From CAZQLE01 sp964593905 (lineage in GTDB: Bacteria > Chloroflexota > Anaerolineae > Anaerolineales > Anaerolineaceae), in NCBI GenBank assembly GCA_964593905.1, contig CAZQLE010000151.1, positions 1 through 9,859 on the forward strand: a DNA stretch of 9,859 nt, read 5' to 3'. The notes beneath the pieces are model-generated. The model was not told where the DNA came from and made no database searches. It saw only the letters and a list, made by a program, of their open reading frames with translations. The stretch's first letter is position 1. Each line of letters begins with the position of its first letter. Below, one piece after another: positions 5,242 through 9,859 of this stretch. The position numbers and the translations under genes were made by a program.

Positions 5242-7299
5242 ATGACCATTCGCACCTCGGGACGTAGTTTTCCACTGGGAACGCGTGTTACCCCCCGGGG
5301 GGTAAATTTTTCCATATTCTCGCGCGGCTCGCTGGGCATGGATCTATTGTTGTTCGATCACGCCGAAGACAGCCACCCCGCCCGCATTCTGCCTTTCGAC
5401 CCCAAACTCAACCGCACTTCCCATTACTGGCACCAGTTCGTGCCCGATCTTCAACCCGGCCAAATCTACGCCTACCGGGCTTATGGGCCGTTTTATCCCG
5501 AACGCGGCCTGCGGTTTGACAGTAACAAAGTGCTCTACGATCCTTACGCGCGGTCAATCGTCATTCCCTCCACCTACAGCCGCGCGGCGGCCTGTCTGCC
5601 CGGCGATAACACCGCCTCGGCAATTAAGAGCGTGGTGGTAGATTCGGATGATTACGATTGGGAAGGCGACCTGCCGCTCGAACACCCGGTCTCAAAGACG
5701 GTCATCTACGAGATGCATGTCGGCGGTTTCACACGCAACCCCAATTCTGGGGTCGCCCCCGAACTGCGCGGCACGTTTGCCGGGCTGATCGAAAAAATTC
5801 CCTATCTGAAAGATCTGGGCATTACCGCGGTGGAACTTCTGCCCGTATATGCCTTTGATGCCCAGGATGCGCCGGGCAATTTAACCAACTACTGGGGCTA
5901 CAGCCCCTTTTCGTTTTTTGCCCCCCACCCTGGCTACTCTTCCCAAAAAGATCCGCTCGGTCCGTTGAATGAATTCCGCGATATGGTCAAAGCCCTGCAT
6001 CGCGCCGATATTGAAGTCATCATGGATGTGGTCTACAACCACACCTGTGAAGGCGACCAGAACGGGCCCACGCTCAGTTTTCGTGGGCTGGCCAATAATG
6101 TCTATTACATTCTGGGCGAAAACAAAGCCAGCTATGCCAATTTTTCGGGCTGCGGCAACACCTTCAACGCCAACCACCCCATTGCCCGCCGCATGGTGGT
6201 CGACAGCCTGCGTTTCTGGGTGGCCGAAATGCACGTGGACGGCTTCCGCTTTGATCTTGCCTCCACCCTCACCCGTGATGAAACCGGCCAACCGGTGCAC
6301 AACCCGCCCATTGTCTGGGATATCGAATCGGACCCCATTCTGGCCGGGACAAAACTGATTGCCGAGGCCTGGGATGCGGCCGGGTTGTATCAGGTGGGCA
6401 GTTTTGTCGGTGAACGCTGGATGGAGTGGAACGGCCAATTCCGCGATGACGTGCGCGCCTTTGTGCGCGGCGACCGGGGTATTGTCACCCGTCTGCCCGA
6501 CCGGGTGTTAGCCAGCCCCGATCTCTACGCCAAAGACAACCGCGGCCCCGACCAGAGCGTTAATTTCATCACCTGCCACGACGGCTTCACCCTGAACGAT
6601 CTGACCTCTTACAACGAGAAACACAACCTGGCCAATCTGGAAGAAAACCGCGACGGCACCCATTACAACCTCAGTTGGAATTGCGGCGTGGAAGGCCCCA
6701 GCGACGACCCCGAAATTGAGGCGCTGCGCCATCGCCAGGTGAAAAACTATCTGGCGTTTGTGTTGCTTTCGATGGGTACCCCCATGCTTTTGATGGGTGA
6801 TGAGGTCCGCCGCACACAGTTGGGCAATAATAACGGCTATTGCCAGGATAACAAGATCAGTTGGTTTGACTGGAGCCAGGTTGAGCCGCATGCCGAACTG
6901 CGCCGTTTTATCAAACTGCTCATCACCTTCCGCCAGCGTTACATTACCAACCGCTACGAACGCGGGTTAAGCCTCAGCGAAGCGCTGCAAGATACACACA
7001 TCACCTGGCACGGCACAAAACTCAACCAGCCCGATTGGGGCCCCGATTCGCACTGCCTGGCGCTCACCGTCACCACCAGCAGCGGCAAACATCAGACCCA
7101 CTTTATTCTCAATGCCTTCTGGGACGAACTGGTATTTGAATTGCCCGAGCTGCCGCCCGGCTGCGTCTGGCGGCGTTTGCTCGATACTCATCTTTCTTCT
7201 CCCGATGATATTTTCACCCGGCTGGATGCGCCAGCAATTTCCGGCGGAACCTACCGTGCCGCCGGCCGCAGCATGATCGCGCTGGTTAGCGATCTGTAA
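5242..7299 (+). CDS. glgX: glycogen debranching enzyme (isoamylase, GlgX/TreX type, GH13)
   Basis: This cytoplasmic glycoside hydrolase of 685 residues cleaves alpha-1,6 branch points of glycogen or limit dextrin during glycogen breakdown. An N-terminal beta domain of the CBM48 type (about residues 10-110, GTRVTPRGVNFSIFSR) precedes the GH13 barrel. The four conserved regions are visible: DVVYNHT (262-268), DGFRFD with nucleophile Asp338, LIAEAWD with acid/base Glu375, and TCHDGFTLNDL with His446 and Asp447. MGDEVRRTQLGNNNGYCQDN is a strong GlgX/TreX signature. E. coli GlgX is slightly shorter (about 657). I start at ATG 5242 because GGAG (5233-5236) lies five bases before it; ATG 5221 has no good ribosome site, and the frame is open back to 5143. 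The VOC gene follows after 33 bases with no terminator, so the two may be cotranscribed. Archaeal-type TreX naming is an alternative. Confidence 0.95.
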   Translation: MTIRTSGRSFPLGTRVTPRGVNFSIFSRGSLGMDLLLFDHAEDSHPARILPFDPKLNRTSHYWHQFVPDLQPGQIYAYRAYGPFYPERGLRFDSNKVLYDPYARSIVIPSTYSRAAACLPGDNTASAIKSVVVDSDDYDWEGDLPLEHPVSKTVIYEMHVGGFTRNPNSGVAPELRGTFAGLIEKIPYLKDLGITAVELLPVYAFDAQDAPGNLTNYWGYSPFSFFAPHPGYSSQKDPLGPLNEFRDMVKALHRADIEVIMDVVYNHTCEGDQNGPTLSFRGLANNVYYILGENKASYANFSGCGNTFNANHPIARRMVVDSLRFWVAEMHVDGFRFDLASTLTRDETGQPVHNPPIVWDIESDPILAGTKLIAEAWDAAGLYQVGSFVGERWMEWNGQFRDDVRAFVRGDRGIVTRLPDRVLASPDLYAKDNRGPDQSVNFITCHDGFTLNDLTSYNEKHNLANLEENRDGTHYNLSWNCGVEGPSDDPEIEALRHRQVKNYLAFVLLSMGTPMLLMGDEVRRTQLGNNNGYCQDNKISWFDWSQVEPHAELRRFIKLLITFRQRYITNRYERGLSLSEALQDTHITWHGTKLNQPDWGPDSHCLALTVTTSSGKHQTHFILNAFWDELVFELPELPPGCVWRRLLDTHLSSPDDIFTRLDAPAISGGTYRAAGRSMIALVSDL

Positions 7300-7332
7300 T
7301 TCAAGCACACGGGTCCCTTTCAGGAATTCACC

Positions 7333-7743
7333 ATGATCAAACTTGACCACCTGGCATTGTGGACGCACCAGATTGAAACCCTGCGCGCCTTCTATGAAAC
7401 CTATTTTGGCGGCGTGAGCAGCGCAAAATATAGCAACCCGGCCAAAAAATATGAATCGTATTTTGTGCGCTTCGGCGAAGGAGCGCGGTTAGAGATCATG
7501 CAGCGGGTCGATATCGCCGGGCGGCAAACCCCGCCAGGCAGTGAACAGGTGGGCATAAGCCACCTGGCTTTTGATATCGGTTCACGCGAAGAAGTTAACA
7601 CCCTGACCGAACAGGTACACCGCGCCGGTTATGTCATCGCCGGTCAGCCCCGCCAGACCGGCGACGGCTATTACGAAAGCGTCGTGCTCGACCCCGACGG
7701 CAACCGCGTTGAAATCACCTGCGTTTCACCACTCCACCCTTAA
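7333..7743 (+). CDS. VOC-family protein, glyalase I-like metalloenzyme (glyoxalase/bleomycin-resistance superfamily)
   Basis: A compact 136-residue protein with two beta-alpha-beta-beta-beta modules (about residues 3-57 and 73-131), typical of vicinal-oxygen-chelate enzymes. The four likely metal ligands are in the expected places: His6 in KLDHLAL, Glu54 in ARLEIM, His77 in ISHLAF and Glu127 in NRVEIT. The pattern KYSNPAKKYESYFVRFGEGARLEIM is close to lactoylglutathione-lyase-like proteins, so detoxification of methylglyoxal or a similar aldehyde is plausible, but substrates in this superfamily are hard to predict. AGGA lies seven bases before the ATG. It sits 33 bases after the debranching gene, probably in the same transcript, and converges with the polyphosphate kinase gene with a 4-bp overlap of stop codons, leaving no space for a terminator between them. 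Confidence 0.88.
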   Translation: MIKLDHLALWTHQIETLRAFYETYFGGVSSAKYSNPAKKYESYFVRFGEGARLEIMQRVDIAGRQTPPGSEQVGISHLAFDIGSREEVNTLTEQVHRAGYVIAGQPRQTGDGYYESVVLDPDGNRVEITCVSPLHP

Positions 7744-9818
7744 TCCAGGCTTCCGCCGCTGCGCGCCAGTTGAATAAAGCTTTCCTGCGCGCTCACCTCC
7801 GGTTTTTGACCGGGAGATAAATGCTTAAAAGTCCCGTCAGCAGACATCAGACGGGCTTTCATATTGTCTTGCAGATAGGTCGAAAGGATCATATCGCGCA
7901 CATGGCGGATCAGGCGCATATCTTCAATCGGGAACAACACCTCAACCCGTTCATTCAGGTTGCGCGGCATCACATCGGCACTGCCCATATACATGCGTTC
8001 TTTGCCGTTGTTGAGGAAATAATAAATTCGGCTGTGTTCCAGAAAACGGCCCACTATCGAAATCACGCTGATGTTTTCGCTTAACCCCTTAATTCCCGGA
8101 CGGATCGAACAGATGCCGCGCACAATCAACTCAATTTTAACCCCGGCCTGCGAGGCCTCATACAGCAGGGCAATGATCGGCTTATCGACCAGAGAATTAA
8201 TCTTAAGGATGATCTGCGCCGGCAGCCCCCGCCGGGCATTGGTGATCTCATTGCGAATAAGCTCTTCCAGACGGCGGCGCAGGTTAATGGGCGCCACCAG
8301 CAATTTAAGATAATCGGATTTTGAAGAATAACCCGTCAGATAATTAAACAAATCTGAAGCATCTGCGCCAATGGCATCATCGCAGCTAAACAGGCTGAGG
8401 TCTTCATAGACCTGAGCCGTGATATGGTTGTAATTGCCGGTGCCAAGATGCACATAGCGCTGCATATGGTCTCCCTCGCGGCGCACCACCAGGGCAATTT
8501 TGCTGTGGGTCTTCAATCCCAACAGCCCATAGGTCACATGCACCCCTTCCTGCTCCAGCGCCTTGGCCCAGCCAATATTACTTTCCTCATCAAAACGGGC
8601 TTTCAATTCCACCAGCACCGCCACCTGTTTGCCATACTCGCGGGCAGCCTCCAGCAAAGTCTGAACCACCGGCGAATTTTGGCCCACCCGGTAGAGGGTC
8701 ATCTTAATCGCCATCACATCCGGGTCGCGCGCGGCCTGCCGCAAAAACTCAATCACCGGCCCAAATGAATCATAGGGATGGTGCAGCAGAATATTGCCAT
8801 CGCGAATCGCCTGAAAAATCGGGGCCTCATCCTGCCCAACCACAAAACGCAGCGCCGGCGGGGTGGCCGGTACAAACGGCCTGTCTTTCAAATCATGCCG
8901 CTCCACTTTGGTCAGCGACATCAGGTTTGATAACACCAGCGGCGTATCCATTACATAAACATCGTTGCGGTCGATCTTCAAATTCTCAATCAGCAGTTCG
9001 CGAATATTGGTCGGCATTTTGGAGGTAACCAGCAGCCGCACCACCTGGCCAAACCGCCGCCGCCGCACACTCTCTTCCATGGTGTCGAGCAGGTCCTGCG
9101 CTTCCAACTCTTGAATCTGAAAATCTGCATTGCGGGTGACGTGAAACGGATACACCTCCAGAACATCCATGCCGGGGAAAAGCCGCCCCAAATTGGCAGT
9201 GATCACCTGGTTGAGCCAGACAAAATAATGCGTATGCGGCACAGTGCCGTCTTTGCGCTGCCCGCCAGAAGAACGCTTCAGCGGCACCAGCGCAGGCAGG
9301 GTGGAAGGCACCTTCACCCGCGCAAAACGGCGCGTCTTTTCCTTATCCTGAACGATCACCCCCAGATTCAGGCTGAGGTTTGAAATATGCGGAAAGGGAT
9401 GGCCGGGGTCGAATGCCAGAGGGGTCAAGACCGGAAAGATCACATCACAGAAAAACTGGTCGGCGTTTTCGCGCAGATTGTAGATCACTTCCAGATCGCC
9501 GTGCGGCTCGGGCCAGACCACCAGGCCTTGTTCGCGCAAGTCGTATTGCGGCACGATCGGTTCGAAACAAGCTTCGACTTGTTCGCGCACCAGTTCGACT
9601 NNNNNNNNNNTCGCGAAAATACGTCCGTGATTCTTCCATCAGCCGGGCAGAAACTTTTCGAATTTCGGCCAACTGGTGCGCCGGGGTCAATCCGTCGATG
9701 GATAAATCGGTCACCCCGGCCATTTTTTGCATAATCAGACCGCCAACACGCACCATGAAAAACTCTTCCAGGTTCGAATCGACAATCGCCAGAAATTTCA
9801 CCCGCTCCAATAAGGGGT
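7740..9818 (-). CDS. ppk1: polyphosphate kinase 1, 5'-truncated and interrupted by an assembly gap
   Basis: PPK1 reversibly transfers the ATP gamma-phosphate onto polyphosphate. About 687 residues are visible, 68 before the N gap and 619 after; the family usually has about 690-720. The N-terminal domain begins at PLLERVKFLAIVDSNLEEFFMVR, so roughly the first 30 residues lie beyond the contig. FPVLTPLAFDPGHPFPHISNLSLNL follows the gap. In the catalytic half, ELKARFDEESNI is conserved, the histidine that becomes phosphorylated in the E. coli enzyme is in KTHSK (codon 8507-8505) and the second conserved His is in YVHLGTGN (codon 8450-8448). VDKPIIALLYEASQAGV, VRGICSIRPG and the SADVMPRNL block complete the C-terminal domains; the stop is intact. 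The two sides of the gap are in frame if the missing length is a multiple of three. Promoter and start are outside the window. Confidence 0.93.
9563..9585. repeat. short inverted repeat beside the gap
   Basis: CGAAACAAG (9563-9571) pairs with CTTGTTCG (9578-9585) with one bulged base. In addition TTCGACT occurs directly repeated at 9573-9579 and at 9594-9600, the latter touching the N run. All lies within ppk1 coding sequence. Such local repeats may explain why the assembly broke here; no regulatory role is claimed. Confidence 0.4.
9601..9610. other. assembly gap (10 N) inside ppk1
   Basis: Ten N characters join two pieces of the same gene, the usual mark of a scaffold join. Ten is probably a placeholder. 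The last whole codon before the gap (CGC, 9615-9613) is followed by GA, and the first base after it is A before codon GTC (9599-9597), so any missing length divisible by three, including zero, restores one reading frame. Confidence 0.97.
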
Positions 9819-9859
9819 CTGTCTCTTATACACATCTCCGAGCCCACGAGACAAGAGGC
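9819..9859. other. untrimmed Nextera/Tn5 sequencing adapter, not genomic
   Basis: CTGTCTCTTATACACATCT (9819-9837) is the Tn5 mosaic end used in Nextera libraries, followed by CCGAGCCCACGAGAC (9838-9852), the read-2 adapter. The remaining AAGAGGC (9853-9859) fits the first seven bases of an i7 index barcode, AAGAGGCA as I recall it. Real sequence therefore ends at 9818, inside ppk1. Confidence 0.98.

Noticed and set aside
5881..6438. 185-residue minus-strand frame
   Set aside because: Antisense to the catalytic core of the debranching enzyme, whose motifs prove the plus frame.
1..9818. Mobile element, CRISPR array, toxin-antitoxin or defence island
   Set aside because: No transposase, integrase, regularly spaced repeats, or defence-type genes were seen; all large frames are metabolic or transport genes.
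9485..9847. Minus-strand frame beginning MGSEMCIRDR
   Set aside because: The first residues are translated Nextera adapter and the rest is the wrong frame of ppk1.

Overview
The window is a 9.86-kb end of a metagenome-style contig or scaffold of high GC. I see no phage, transposon, CRISPR array, rRNA or tRNA. The organism is most plausibly a Chloroflexota bacterium of the Anaerolineae type. This rests mainly on the lipoprotein substrate-binding protein, which has a Pro/Ala/Glu/Thr-rich tether straight after the lipobox cysteine, a style common in that group. It is an inference from style, not a phylogenetic placement.

Layout, left to right. An HSL-type alpha/beta-hydrolase (+, 13-1002) runs tail-to-tail into a DUF2785-like protein (-, 960-1892), overlapping it by 43 bp. 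A complete polar amino-acid ABC importer operon follows on the minus strand, transcribed right to left: lipoprotein binding protein (4769-3846), one permease (3726-2845) and a GlnQ-type ATPase (2855-2112). It ends at a strong intrinsic terminator (2088-2053). It starts at a near-consensus promoter (TTGACA-17-TATAAA, 4992-4964), followed by a structured leader of about 190 nt that contains a second, premature intrinsic terminator just ahead of the first gene. Two further hairpins lie between the binding-protein and permease genes. Diverging from this operon is a plus-strand pair: a GlgX/TreX-type glycogen debranching enzyme (5242-7299) and a VOC/glyoxalase-family protein (7333-7743). The right end is a polyphosphate kinase 1 gene on the minus strand (9818-7740), truncated by the contig end and interrupted by a 10-N assembly gap.

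Functionally this is housekeeping and nutrient physiology: amino-acid uptake, glycogen breakdown, polyphosphate synthesis, and small-molecule hydrolysis or detoxification. Glycogen and polyphosphate genes side by side suggest a storage-metabolism neighbourhood, but they are on opposite strands and not in one operon.

I found no convincing new multi-gene system. The best candidate for something undescribed is the leader RNA of the ABC operon (about 4957-4816, minus): it folds on paper into a multi-helix element followed by a terminator, the architecture of a transcription-attenuating riboswitch, and I could not match it to a class I know. There is also an important data-quality point: the last 41 bases (9819-9859) are an untrimmed Nextera/Tn5 adapter plus index bases, not genomic DNA.
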